Shown here in pieces: positions 17,563 through 26,207 of a stretch of DNA of 64,000 nucleotides (the first letter of the stretch is position 1; the number at the start of each line of letters is the position of its first letter). The notes beneath the pieces were generated by a model. That model was not told where the DNA came from. It did not search any database and was given only the letters and a program-made list of their open reading frames with translations. Source of the DNA: Posidoniimonas polymericola (lineage in GTDB: Bacteria > Planctomycetota > Planctomycetia > Pirellulales > Lacipirellulaceae); contig NZ_SJPO01000015.1 of NCBI RefSeq assembly GCF_007859935.1, forward strand, positions 21,255 through 85,254. The letters run 5' to 3'. The position numbers and the translations under genes are program-made.

Positions 17563-17847
17563 CTAGCCGACCGCCTTAACGTGGTTCTCGGCAAAAGGGG
17601 TGTGGAGCCTCGGCATCGCAACCCGCGAGTGGCTGACCGAGTAGGCGTGGTCGTCGGACTGCGACTCTTCGGGCAGCTCAATCTCGAATTCTTCGACAGT
17701 CTGCTTCAATTCGCCGCGGAGGATCCGGACGTCACGTGGGGCATTAATCGCGACCGTTACGCGATTGCCAGCGATCCGGCGAATCTCAACCGTGACGTTG
17801 TCGCCGATCTGGATGGACTCGTTCGCTTTTCTGCTGAGTACTAGCAT
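17563..17847 (-). CDS. csrA: CsrA-family translational regulator, C-terminally extended
   Basis: 94 aa. The first 60 residues are a clear CsrA: MLVLSRKANESIQIGDNV, then VTVAINAPRDVRILRGEL with the RNA-contacting Arg. CsrA dimers bind GGA motifs in hairpin loops near ribosome sites to control translation. About 30 extra C-terminal residues (EESQSDDHAYSVSHSRVAMP and onward) go beyond the usual 60-70 aa. CGGAG precedes the ATG. It stands alone, with no fliW or flagellin gene nearby. Confidence 0.95.
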   Translation of the reverse strand: MLVLSRKANESIQIGDNVTVEIRRIAGNRVTVAINAPRDVRILRGELKQTVEEFEIELPEESQSDDHAYSVSHSRVAMPRLHTPFAENHVKAVG

Positions 17848-18205
17848 CTGCCGTTTCTCCGTTGAGATCCTTGCGTTTCCAGGAGGCTCCTACCTCGCTG
17901 ATCTGCTTACCACGCGTCGTGGCGTCTCGTGCTTATGCAACAGAGGCGCCAAAAGTCCTGTCTGCGGACAAAACTTTTTCGAAGACGCGTTTCGCCGGGA
18001 AACTCGCGCACTGCTTAGCCTCAAGTTGCCAGTAGTCGCCGACCGAAGAGCTCCCACGATCTCAATTCAAGATTGTGCGTCGCAGATTGGGATGTCGGCA
18101 GCCACCAAGAGGTGGCCGGCGGTCGATGAATCTGGTATCCCTAGCGTGTCCCGCAAATCGCCGCCTCCCCGAACCCTAAGTACTTACGTGTCTGAACATT
18201 GGGCA
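17848..18205. other. Divergent intergenic region csrA / M24 peptidase
   Basis: 358 bases. Holds the csrA leader and the M24 gene promoter. One copy of the window's dispersed motif, GGACAAAACT, is at 17966-17975. The M24 reading frame is open through this stretch, but its translation looks non-coding. Confidence 0.4.
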
Positions 18206-19303
18206 GTGAACAAGCCGGCCTGCCGTAGCCGTCAACAACGCCTGCTAGCCGAGATGAAGCAGCTAGGCGTAGGCCTGGTAGTGCTGTCCCGACCGGCGTC
18301 CGTGCAGTGGCTGACCGGAGCCTATGTCGGCCCGCTGTTCCCGGTGTTAGCGGCGATCAATTCCGACGGGCACGTCACGCTGGTGCTCCCCAGCAGGAAG
18401 GAAAAAATTCCCGTCGCCGCGGACGAGGTCCACGGATATGCGGAGAAACTGCTATCAACCATGCGGGACGGATCCGACCAGGTTGTCGCCACGGTGGCCA
18501 CGTTGTTCGATCACCTGCACCCTGCATCGGGGCGGGTCGCCTGTGAGTTCTCGGTGGCGAGCCACCACCTGACCAAGTCCTGGTCCGACGACTGGCTTGA
18601 TTTTGATAGCGTCTTATTCGGCCTGCGCCGGCAGAAGGACGCCGACGAGCTGCAGATGCTTGCACGCGCCAACGAGGCAAACGCCGCGATGTACACGGCG
18701 GCACGGGAAATCGTGCAGCCCGGCGTCACTGAGCTGGACGTCTACAACCAGCTGCAAGCGGTCGCGGTTTCGACGCTTGGCGAGCCGCTGACCTACTTTG
18801 GGCAGGATTTCCAGTCGTGCAGTCGGGGGGGGGCGCCTCGCGACCGCAAGTGCGAGGCGGGCGAGCTTTATATCTTGGACCTTGGCGTAGGCTTTCGGGG
18901 CTACTACTCGGACAACGCACGCACGCTCGCAGTTGGAGGCCAGCCAACCGACGACCAGCAACGCGCCTGGGAGATGGTGTCGGAGGTCTTCTCGCTGGTC
19001 GAGGCGACCGTGGCGCCTGGTGTGAGCTGCAAGGCATTGTTCGAGCAAGCACAGCAGCTGTTAGCAGACGCCGCGCCGTGGGTCTTCAATCACCACCTGG
19101 GGCACGGGGTTGGCTTGGCGCCGCACGAAGGGCCGCACCTCAACCCCAATTGGGACGACACCTTCCGCTCCGGCGAATTCTTCACCGTTGAGCCGGGCCT
19201 GTACCACGAAGACCTCCGCGCCGGCCTGCGGTTGGAGCAGAACTACCTGGTGACGGACTCCGGCGTTGAGCTGCTGACCGATTGGCCGCTGGAGATGGCG
19301 TAG
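18206..19303 (+). CDS. M24-family metallopeptidase (Xaa-Pro aminopeptidase-like)
   Basis: About 365 aa if begun at GTG 18206, just ahead of the conserved SRQQRLLAEMKQLGVG; ATG 18092 or GTG 18188 are alternatives. A creatinase-like N-terminal domain precedes the pita-bread catalytic domain, whose five metal ligands are visible: Asp in YILDLGVG (near 223), Asp in YYSDNART (near 235), His in HHLGHGVGL (near 299), Glu in FTVEPGLY (near 328) and Glu in RLEQNYLV (near 343). Probably a cytoplasmic proline peptidase cleaving Xaa-Pro bonds. No operon partner is evident. Confidence 0.88.
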   Translation: MNKPACRSRQQRLLAEMKQLGVGLVVLSRPASVQWLTGAYVGPLFPVLAAINSDGHVTLVLPSRKEKIPVAADEVHGYAEKLLSTMRDGSDQVVATVATLFDHLHPASGRVACEFSVASHHLTKSWSDDWLDFDSVLFGLRRQKDADELQMLARANEANAAMYTAAREIVQPGVTELDVYNQLQAVAVSTLGEPLTYFGQDFQSCSRGGAPRDRKCEAGELYILDLGVGFRGYYSDNARTLAVGGQPTDDQQRAWEMVSEVFSLVEATVAPGVSCKALFEQAQQLLADAAPWVFNHHLGHGVGLAPHEGPHLNPNWDDTFRSGEFFTVEPGLYHEDLRAGLRLEQNYLVTDSGVELLTDWPLEMA

Positions 19304-19398
19304 CCGCGGGGCGGACGGCGGCAGCTTGTCTTGACCTCGCCCGAGGGGTCCCTATACTCCGCGCCGTTTTGACCCACCGCCTCGGCCCCCCTCCCGCC

Positions 19399-20193
19399 AT
19401 GCCCCCCCGATTCGTTGACATCCACTGCCACATGCTGCCGGGCATTGACGACGGCGCCCGCGACTCGGCCGACTCCCTCGCGATGGCGTTGCTCGCGGTT
19501 GAAGAGGGCATCGACACGATCGTGGTGACTCCCCACCAACTCGGCGGCTACGTGCACAACCGCGGCGACGAGATCCGCGTCCGGGCGGTCGAGCTGCAGG
19601 AGCTGCTCAGGGCCCATGGGATCCCGCTGCGGGTGCTCCCCGGCGCCGATGTGCGGATCGACGACGGCATGGTCGAGAAGCTCGTCTCAGGGGAAGTGCT
19701 GACCGTGGCGGACAAGCGTCGCCATGTGCTGCTCGAGTTGCCTCACGAGCTCTATCAGCCTCTCGAGCCGGTGCTCGACGCGCTCGACTCACACAATATC
19801 ACCGGCATTCTCACACACCCAGAGCGGAACCGCGGGATCCTCTCGCGCCCATCGCTGATAGAACCGTTGGTCGAGCGTGGCTGCCTGATGCAGGTCACGG
19901 CCGGCAGCCTGGCGGGCGGCTTCGGCGACGCCGCCCGGGCGTTGGCCGAGCGGATGTGCTCGCGGGGCCTGGTGCACTTCATTGCAACCGACGCGCACGG
20001 CGCCCGGTCGCGACGGCCCAAGATCCGCGATGCCTACCAGCGCTGTGTGGAGCTGGCTGGTGTGGAGGCCGCCGACGCCTGGTGCTCTAGCAATCCCGGC
20101 CTGGCCGTGACCGGCCAGGCGGTCCCCGCTGGAGTCACGGCCGTCAGGCCGGCCAAGAAGACAGGCTGGGCCTTCTGGAAAAAGGCGGCTTGA
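19399..20193 (+). CDS. CpsB/YwqE-like PHP-domain tyrosine phosphatase
   Basis: 264 aa from the ATG at 19399. The PHP metal ligands are in order: VDIHCHMLPGIDDGA (Asp7, His9, His11), VTPHQLGG (His46), ILTHPERN (near 139) and FIATDAHG (near 196-198). The HCHMLPGIDDGA opening is typical of the CpsB/CapC/YwqE Mn-dependent protein-tyrosine phosphatases that counteract BY-kinases in polysaccharide export. No BY-kinase or exopolysaccharide gene is in the window. Its TGA overlaps the next ATG (TGATG), implying coupling. Confidence 0.88.
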   Translation: MPPRFVDIHCHMLPGIDDGARDSADSLAMALLAVEEGIDTIVVTPHQLGGYVHNRGDEIRVRAVELQELLRAHGIPLRVLPGADVRIDDGMVEKLVSGEVLTVADKRRHVLLELPHELYQPLEPVLDALDSHNITGILTHPERNRGILSRPSLIEPLVERGCLMQVTAGSLAGGFGDAARALAERMCSRGLVHFIATDAHGARSRRPKIRDAYQRCVELAGVEAADAWCSSNPGLAVTGQAVPAGVTAVRPAKKTGWAFWKKAA

Positions 20194-20993
20194 TGGGGAA
20201 GTTCTCGCGACGGGCGCTGTTGGCCGCCGCGGCGGGGTGTCTTGCGACGCCCCGCGGAGCGTCGGCCAGCTCATTGACATGGGTCGACCAGCGGCAGTAC
20301 GGGCCGTTCCAGGTCCGCTCGACGTTCCCGCTCGATTCATGCTCCGGGGTGCTGCAGGAGCTGCCCGCGTTGGAGCTCGAGCTGCGTCGAGTGCTGGCGC
20401 TGAGCCCCTGCGAGGAGCCGATCGATATCGAGGTGCTCTCGAGCAAGCGGCAGCACCGCGACTACCTCAAGAACCGTTTCCCGAACACGCCCTACCGCCG
20501 CGCTCTGTTCGTTAAGCTGGGAGGCCAGGCGACCGTCTTTGCCTACCGCGACGAAGAGCTCGGCGTCGACCTGCGTCACGAGTGCACGCACGCCCTGCTG
20601 CACGCCGACCTGGCGATGGTGCCCCTTTGGCTAGATGAGGGGCTGGCGGAATACTTCGAGATGCCGAAGGCCGACCGAGCGTTTGGCAATCCGCACGAGA
20701 AACTGCTGCAGTGGGACATGCGGTTCGGGCTGGTCGAGAGCCTGGCGTCGCTCGAGGCGAAACGGGACCTCTCCCAGATGAACTCGGGCGACTACCGTTC
20801 GGCGTGGGCCTGGACGCACTTCATGCTGCACGGCCCGCAGGCCGCCTCGCAGCAACTGTGGTCATTCTTGGCCGCGATTCGGCGAGGGGAACCGCCGGGA
20901 TCGCTGTCTGAGCGACTCGAAGCTGTTCTGCCCGGTGTCGAGCGTCAGCTCGCCCGCCACTTTCAGAAGTGGACCCGGATGGCTCGGCAGTAG
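20193..20993 (+). CDS. Secreted HEXXH (gluzincin, DUF1570/peptidase MA-like) protein
   Basis: 266 aa; ATG 20193 overlaps the upstream stop. An N-terminal leader with twin arginine (SRRALLAAAAGCLA) may be a Tat or lipoprotein-type signal. HECTH near 128-132 and LDEGLAEYFEM near 148-158 form a gluzincin site with a third-ligand Glu. It is smaller than the other HEXXH protein of this window. Function unknown; coupling to the PHP phosphatase hints at an envelope role. Confidence 0.78.
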   Translation: MGKFSRRALLAAAAGCLATPRGASASSLTWVDQRQYGPFQVRSTFPLDSCSGVLQELPALELELRRVLALSPCEEPIDIEVLSSKRQHRDYLKNRFPNTPYRRALFVKLGGQATVFAYRDEELGVDLRHECTHALLHADLAMVPLWLDEGLAEYFEMPKADRAFGNPHEKLLQWDMRFGLVESLASLEAKRDLSQMNSGDYRSAWAWTHFMLHGPQAASQQLWSFLAAIRRGEPPGSLSERLEAVLPGVERQLARHFQKWTRMARQ

Positions 20994-21210
20994 CCCGTGC
21001 GGCGGGTCTTCCCAATCACCCGATCTTGCGCCGCCTGCTTATTGGGAAAACTGAGCCCCGATTCCTAAAGCTGCGGACACGACGTGTCGACCAAAGGAGT
21101 AGGTGTAGTTCCGGTCCCTCCAGAGTCGGGCCCTGGTTTCAAGCAGGGAAAGCCGGCGCCAAAGCGGGGAAGGCCAAACAAGCACGGGCTCAAAACTCAG
21201 GAAGGTTCAG

Positions 21211-21720
21211 ATGAAGATCATGACGATCCAAAAGGTCGCCGCGGCGGCCGCGATGTTTGGGATGATGCTGCCCCAGGCGACGCTGGCGGCAGCCCCTGCC
21301 GCAACGCAGGGCGACATCGCTCTGCGCAACGGCGGCGTGTTTGTTGGGCAGTATGTCGACGCCCAGGGCAATGGCGTCTCCGGCGCCGAGGTGGCGATGG
21401 TTGCCGGCGGCAAGTCGGTCGCGGTTACTAAGACCGATAAGCAGGGCCGCTTCGCGGTCAAGGGTCTGCAAAGCGGCCAGTACGATGTGGTTGCGATGAA
21501 CAGCAAGACCACCTTCCGCTGCTGGGAAGGCAAAGTCGCTCCTCCTAGCGCCCGCAACGGCGCCCTGATCGTCACCGGCGACGCCGTCGTGACCGGTCAG
21601 GGGGGCGTCCTGGGATTCATTCAGACGTACCCGCTGCTGACCGCCACCGCTGTCACCGCCGCGATTGCGATTCCGGTTGGCATCGCGGCTGCCGACGACG
21701 ACGCTCCCGCCAGCCCGTAA
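21211..21720 (+). CDS. Secreted carboxypeptidase-regulatory-like protein, tandem copy 1
   Basis: 169 aa. A signal peptide (AAAAAMFGMMLPQATLAAAP) is followed by a single CarboxypepD_reg-like beta-sandwich (GVFVGQYVDAQGNGVSGAEV to GLQSGQYDVVA), a family motif FRCWEGKVAPPSARNGALIV, a hydrophobic helix (TATAVTAAIAIPVGIAAA) and an acidic tail ending DDAPASP. AGGAAGG lies seven bases before the ATG. Copy 2 is closely similar, including its leader and first codons, so the pair arose by recent duplication. Function unknown; probably an envelope-attached protein with its beta-domain outside. Confidence 0.82.
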   Translation: MKIMTIQKVAAAAAMFGMMLPQATLAAAPAATQGDIALRNGGVFVGQYVDAQGNGVSGAEVAMVAGGKSVAVTKTDKQGRFAVKGLQSGQYDVVAMNSKTTFRCWEGKVAPPSARNGALIVTGDAVVTGQGGVLGFIQTYPLLTATAVTAAIAIPVGIAAADDDAPASP

Positions 21721-22096
21721 CCGAAACCCGGCGGGCGACAGCCCCGCCGCGAACCCTTCCCCGCTGGTCGGCCGCCTACGGGGGAGTCAGCTAAAAATCG
21801 GCGGGCCCGCCTCTGCCCGATTTGGCAGGGGCGGGTCAGGCCGAGACCTCTCTTCCGACAAATCAACGGCCGTATCTCCGTCGGCGCATACGCTTCGCCG
21901 AGAATCCACCTGCTTTGCTAATGCAGCGGTCGACTTCTTGTCGACCCTACATGCAGGTGTAGGGCTACTTCTCTGATTGTCGACCCTACGTGCAGGTGTA
22001 GGGCTACTTCTCTGATGGTAGGCCCCGCTACAAGCTGGGTAGGCCAGCCATCAGTGCGAGCGATCGCATATTTGGGCAAAACTAAGGAAGGTTTCG
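21721..22096. other. Intergenic region between tandem copies 1 and 2
   Basis: 376 bases: an imperfect GC-rich hairpin at 21804-21837, possibly a terminator without T tract, and the 39-bp tandem repeat at 21938-22015. The copy-2 ribosome site lies at the end. No gene seen. Confidence 0.5.
21938..22015. repeat. 39-bp tandem duplication containing a hairpin
   Basis: Two abutting 39-base units, 21938-21976 and 21977-22015, differing at one base. Each contains CCCTAC(A/G)-TGCAGG-TGTAGGG, a 7-bp stem with a 6-base loop. Located between duplicated genes. Confidence 0.85.
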
Positions 22097-22600
22097 ATGA
22101 AGATCATGAAGATCCAGAAGGCCGCCGCTCTGGCAGCCATGGTTGGGCTGCTGTTGCCGCCGCCTGCGCAGGCCGCCGACGCTCCGGTTGGGGCTCCCAG
22201 CGACATTGCCCTGCGTGACGGCGGCGTGTTTGTCGGCCAGTACGTTGACGCTCAGGGCAACGCGCTTGCTGGCGCCGACGTCAGCGTGGTTGTGGGCGGA
22301 AAAGCGGTTGCGGCTGCCAAGACCGACAAGCACGGCGTGTTCGCCGTGAAGGGCCTCGAGAAGGGGCAGTACGACATCGTGGCGATGGGCCGCAAAGCGA
22401 CCTTCCGCTGCTGGGACGGCAAGACCGCGCCCCCCAACGCCCGCAACGGCGCCCTGATTGTCACCGGCGACGAAGTCGTTAATGGCCAGCTCCGCAACAT
22501 GCTGGCCAATCCCTGGATCGTGGGCGGCATTGTTGCCGCTGCCGTAGCCATACCGGTCGCCATCCACAATGCCGACAACGGCAGTCCTGCTTCCCCGTAA
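22097..22600 (+). CDS. Secreted carboxypeptidase-regulatory-like protein, tandem copy 2
   Basis: 167 aa and laid out exactly like copy 1: signal peptide, beta-domain (GGVFVGQYVDAQGNALAGAD to GLEKGQYDIVAMG), FRCWDGKTAPPNARNGALIV, C-terminal helix (VGGIVAAAVAIPVAIH) and tail GSPASP. AAGGAAGG precedes the ATG. The start codon context ATGAAGATCATGA is shared with copy 1. A good terminator follows, so copies 1 and 2 could share a transcript while copy 3 is likely separate. Confidence 0.82.
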   Translation: MKIMKIQKAAALAAMVGLLLPPPAQAADAPVGAPSDIALRDGGVFVGQYVDAQGNALAGADVSVVVGGKAVAAAKTDKHGVFAVKGLEKGQYDIVAMGRKATFRCWDGKTAPPNARNGALIVTGDEVVNGQLRNMLANPWIVGGIVAAAVAIPVAIHNADNGSPASP

Positions 22601-22619
22601 TTGGGATCCAGCAGCCACA

Positions 22620-22682
22620 ACCAGCCCCGCGGGGCGTTCTCGACGCACAGCGTTGGGTCCGCTCCGCGGGGTTGGTCTTTTT
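22620..22682 (+). terminator. Rho-independent terminator after copy 2
   Basis: Stem ACCAGCCCCGCGG (22620-22632) with CCGCGGGGTTGGT (22664-22676), one G-T wobble, then CTTTTT at 22677-22682. The 31-base loop is long. Confidence 0.75.
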
Positions 22683-22767
22683 CGAGTCGCGGATCTTCGC
22701 TAGTATCTCCGCCACACACCACGCTAGCTGGTGCTATGGATGGTCGAATACTAGCCAAGGTGAAACC

Positions 22768-23328
22768 ATGTCAGCTATCGCGAAGCGGATTGTCGCGACC
22801 CTGCTTGTCTTCCCGCTCGCCGCCGTCAGTCCCATCGCTGCGGGAGCCGAGGCGCACAGCACGACCCCTGCTGCGCAAGCGCCTGTCTGCCACGACGTGG
22901 CGCTCGCCAAGGGCGGAGTGCTGTCCGGGAGGGTAGTCGATCCCAACGGTCAGCCGGTCGCCAACGGCCCGGTCTGGCTAGCGGCGACGAACCAAAAGCC
23001 CATCGCCGCCCGCACCGACGCCGCCGGTCGTTTTGCGTTCCAAAACCTGCCGCGAGGCGTCTTCTGTCTCCAGGCGGGTGATGATCTTCGTGTCTGCCGC
23101 GTCTGGGATGAAAAGGCAGCGCCGCCCAAGAGTCTCAGCGGAGTGCTGATGGTCGCCGACGGCGCCGCGGTTCGCGGTCAAAGCAGCCCCCCGCCAATGC
23201 TCAATCAATTCGTCCAGGGGGCGAAGCGGTTCTTCACCCGTCCCATCGGTGTGATCACCCTGGGAGCGGCGATTGCGACCCCCATCGTGTTGTCCGCAGA
23301 CAACGACGATCCTCCTGCGTCGCCGTAG
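22768..23328 (+). CDS. Secreted carboxypeptidase-regulatory-like protein, divergent copy 3
   Basis: 186 aa from ATG 22768 (AAGGTG six bases upstream). A more diverged member of the same family: signal peptide (VATLLVFPLAAVSPIAAGAE), beta-domain GGVLSGRVVDPNGQPVANG to LPRGVFCLQAG, then CRVWDEKAAPPKSLSGVLMV aligned with the FRCW..K.APP motif of copies 1-2, a hydrophobic helix (GVITLGAAIATPIVL) and tail DDPPASP. It has two Cys in the motif region. An earlier in-frame start at 22672 would be poor. Confidence 0.8.
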   Translation: MSAIAKRIVATLLVFPLAAVSPIAAGAEAHSTTPAAQAPVCHDVALAKGGVLSGRVVDPNGQPVANGPVWLAATNQKPIAARTDAAGRFAFQNLPRGVFCLQAGDDLRVCRVWDEKAAPPKSLSGVLMVADGAAVRGQSSPPPMLNQFVQGAKRFFTRPIGVITLGAAIATPIVLSADNDDPPASP

Positions 23329-23462
23329 CCGACCCGGCAGACTTTGACGCCTGTGCAACTCCATTTGCATCAGCGCGGTTCTAACGGTCGATCGATACCG
23401 TGTCGCCGAGCGCGTCGCGAGTTCGCACGCCGGCTGGAGCAGGACCGTCTAGGAGTGGCAAG

Positions 23463-24011
23463 ATGTCGGCTATGGGGTGGTACCGTTACACGTGGCTTGC
23501 CTACTTTGCCAAGCCGTCCGAGGACCGCGTGGTCTATCGGGAGGTCAAACGCCGCCAGGTTGGCTCGGTGCTCGAGATCGGCGTCGGATCCCTAGAGCGG
23601 TCAAAGCTGCTCATCTCGGCTTGCCAATCCTATTCGTCGCAGCCGGTGGTCCGCTACGCGGCGGTCGACTGGTTCGAGGAGCGTCCGGAGTCGATGCCGC
23701 GGCTCTCGCTGATCGCCGCTCACCGGGAGCTCAACGCCACCGGAGCCAAGGTGCGTGTCGCCCCCGGCGGGCCCTCCGCCGTAGAAGGCATGGCGAACTC
23801 CCTGCCGAACACCGACCTGGTGCTGATCTCGCCCGAAGTCGACGACGCCGCGCTTGGGCGGGGCTGGTTCTTCCTGCCCCGCATCTGCCACGCCGAGACG
23901 CTCGTCCTGCGGGGTTCGATCGGCTCTGGGGGTGAGCGGCAATACAATCGGCTCTCCCTCGAGGAAATCAGGCGGCGGTCGGAGCTCGCCCGCCCGGCAG
24001 CGGCGGCTTAG
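23463..24011 (+). CDS. Methyltransferase-like protein of unknown function
   Basis: 182 aa; start set at ATG 23463 by AGGAG at 23451-23455. VGSVLEIGVGSLERS resembles motif I of class I SAM methyltransferases and VVRYAAVDWFEERPES could be the acidic loop after strand 2, but motif I lacks its last Gly and no catalytic motif is recognisable. No signal peptide. Probably a planctomycete-specific Rossmann-fold protein; activity not assured. Confidence 0.7.
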   Translation: MSAMGWYRYTWLAYFAKPSEDRVVYREVKRRQVGSVLEIGVGSLERSKLLISACQSYSSQPVVRYAAVDWFEERPESMPRLSLIAAHRELNATGAKVRVAPGGPSAVEGMANSLPNTDLVLISPEVDDAALGRGWFFLPRICHAETLVLRGSIGSGGERQYNRLSLEEIRRRSELARPAAAA

Positions 24012-24170
24012 CGGACTTGCCCAGGGTGGCGTCGGGCTGCCCATCGGGCCCCGAACCGGATAGGATAGCGTGCGTAGCAATGGTTCGCGGCCGCCGCTGC
24101 GCACCGTTCGCCGCGCCACCCCTATCGTGGCGAGGCAGGCAGCCCAACCTCCCTGCGGCCACGCCTAGGC

Positions 24171-25898
24171 ATGACTCCCACCGAGTTCGAAAACGCGGAA
24201 ACCATTGACGTCAGGCCTCAGGCCGCGCCGAGCCTCGCCCGCGAGACCGTCCGGCAAACCGCCAGGCGGATGGTGGCGTTGGTCGAGGGGTCGTCGCCCC
24301 ACCTGACCAGCGAAACCCGCAACCTCTTGCGGGGCCGGCTGCGGATTGTTTCGGCGATTTTATTCTCGGTGTTTTTCGCATTTCTCTTCCGCGGCCTGTT
24401 GATTGGCGTTGAGGAAGAGCACCGCTGGCTGTTCGCAACGCACGCCGTGGTGACCACGATGATGGCGGCGTTGTTCGCCCTGCTTGGTTCGGCGATGCAG
24501 CTCTCGCTGGTCAGATTGCGGATCGCCGAGGTGCTGACCTTTGGCGGCCCGGCCCTCTTCTTCGTCGTGCTTAGCCAGCAGAAGCTGCACCACATGGCGA
24601 CCCTTGATACGGGCGCCCACCTGCCCGTGATCCTGGTGCCGTGGGCGATGCTGATCTTCACGTACGCGCTGTTCATTCCTAACTCCTGGAGGCGGGCGCT
24701 CGCAGTGATTGGGCCGATGGGGCTGGCGCCAATCGGGGTGATCGTGCTGCAGCGTCTGGTCTGCCCCGGCTTCGAGCAGTGCGTCTCGATGCCGGAGTTT
24801 GAGAACTACATCACCGAGCAGGTGATCTCGGCCGTCGCGCTGGTGGCCATTGCCGTGCTTGGGGTGCAGACCATCAACGCGCTGCGCGTTCAGGCGTTCG
24901 AGGCCAAGCGCCTTGGGCAGTACGTGCTGCGGCGGAAGCTGGGCGCCGGCGGCATGGGCGAGGTCTACCTGGCTGAGCACCAGATGATGAAACGCCCCTG
25001 CGCCGTGAAGATCATCCGCCCGGAAAAGGCGGGCGACCCTTTGACGCTCGCCCGCTTCGAGCGTGAGGTCCGCTCCACGGCCAAGCTGTCGCACTGGAAT
25101 TCGATCGACATCTACGACTACGGCAACACGCCCGACGGCACCTTCTACTACGTCATGGAGTACCTCCCGGGGCACAACGTCGGGGAGCTGGTGGACCAGT
25201 ACGGCCCGCTGCCGCCGGAGCGGACGGTCTACCTGCTGGAGCAGGTCTGCAAGGCCCTGGCCGAGGCCCACAACACCGGGCTGGTGCACCGCGACATCAA
25301 GCCGGCCAATATCTTCTGCGCGTACCGCGGCGGCGAGTACGACGTCGCCAAGCTGCTCGACTTTGGTCTGGCGAAACCTGTGTTCAGTGCGACCGACACG
25401 ACGCTCACCCAGGAAGGTTCGATCACCGGATCGCCGATGTTCATGTCCCCCGAGCAGGCGACCGGGGAACGCGAAGCCGACGCGCGGAGCGACATCTACT
25501 CACTCGGCTGCGTGCTGTTCTATCTGCTCACCGGCGAACACCCCTTCCCCTACAAGCAGGCGGTCAAGGTGATCGTCGCCCACGCGTCCGAGCAGCCGGC
25601 CTCGCCCCGCGACGCCAACCCGCTTGTCAGCGTCGAGCTGGAGGAGGTGGTGATGCGGTGCTTGGAGAAGGACCCGGAAGACCGTTTCCAGACCGTCGAG
25701 CAGCTGCGGCAGGCGTTGGTCGACCTGCCGCTTGCATGCCGCTGGTCTTCGCAGCTCGCCAACGAGTGGTGGAGCTGCAACGGCTGCCCGGAACGCAAGG
25801 CAATGGCCGCGGCGCTGGTCGACGCAGCGGCCGATGGCGCCTCGTGCCCGCTGCCGCAGTTGGACAGCAACGCTGTAGAGGAAGTCAACGCGGTCTAA
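24171..25898 (+). CDS. Membrane Ser/Thr protein kinase with N-terminal membrane domain
   Basis: 575 aa. Residues about 55-245 form around six hydrophobic segments. The kinase follows at about 250-525: glycine loop LGAGGMGEVYLAEH (near 256), AVKII Lys near 279, HRDIKPANIF near 373, DFGLAK near 397, and SPEQ in place of APE. The C-terminus has WSCNGCPERKA, a CxxC. Most bacterial Hanks-type kinases place the kinase first and a single helix after it; here the order is reversed and the membrane part could be the sensor. A 92-aa two-helix protein gene follows 30 bases downstream and may be co-transcribed. Confidence 0.93.
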   Translation: MTPTEFENAETIDVRPQAAPSLARETVRQTARRMVALVEGSSPHLTSETRNLLRGRLRIVSAILFSVFFAFLFRGLLIGVEEEHRWLFATHAVVTTMMAALFALLGSAMQLSLVRLRIAEVLTFGGPALFFVVLSQQKLHHMATLDTGAHLPVILVPWAMLIFTYALFIPNSWRRALAVIGPMGLAPIGVIVLQRLVCPGFEQCVSMPEFENYITEQVISAVALVAIAVLGVQTINALRVQAFEAKRLGQYVLRRKLGAGGMGEVYLAEHQMMKRPCAVKIIRPEKAGDPLTLARFEREVRSTAKLSHWNSIDIYDYGNTPDGTFYYVMEYLPGHNVGELVDQYGPLPPERTVYLLEQVCKALAEAHNTGLVHRDIKPANIFCAYRGGEYDVAKLLDFGLAKPVFSATDTTLTQEGSITGSPMFMSPEQATGEREADARSDIYSLGCVLFYLLTGEHPFPYKQAVKVIVAHASEQPASPRDANPLVSVELEEVVMRCLEKDPEDRFQTVEQLRQALVDLPLACRWSSQLANEWWSCNGCPERKAMAAALVDAAADGASCPLPQLDSNAVEEVNAV

Positions 25899-25928
25899 CC
25901 CCGCTCCTCCCCCACACGACGCGCTCCT

Positions 25929-26207
25929 ATGAATCCCCCGCCATGGCTCCGCCGCGTCTGCCTGATCTCGCTGCTGGTCGGGCTTGCGCTGGTTGTCTTG
26001 GGGCCGGTGCTGGCGTACGGCGTGGTGTCTTGGCAGGTTGACCAGCAGGCGGGCGACCCGGCCAAGGCGTTCGAAGCCGCGATCGAACCGTGGAGGCAGG
26101 GGCTGCTGTGGACCACGCCGATCGGCATGGCAATGGTGTTCCAGGGCGGCCTCGGCCTGCTGTTTTTTTGGGTGACGCGGGTGGCCGACGCCTCGCGAGA
26201 CACGTGA
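25929..26207 (+). CDS. Small two-helix membrane protein
   Basis: 92 aa with helices at about 11-34 (LISLLVGLALVVLGPVLAYG) and 63-84 (PIGMAMVFQGGLGLLFFWV), joined by a soluble loop. Thirty bases after the kinase gene, likely the same transcript. No clear ribosome site and no recognised family. Confidence 0.65.
   Translation: MNPPPWLRRVCLISLLVGLALVVLGPVLAYGVVSWQVDQQAGDPAKAFEAAIEPWRQGLLWTTPIGMAMVFQGGLGLLFFWVTRVADASRDT

Noticed and set aside
21938..22015. Two-unit 39-bp repeat as a CRISPR start
   Set aside because: The units abut without spacers and no cas gene is present.
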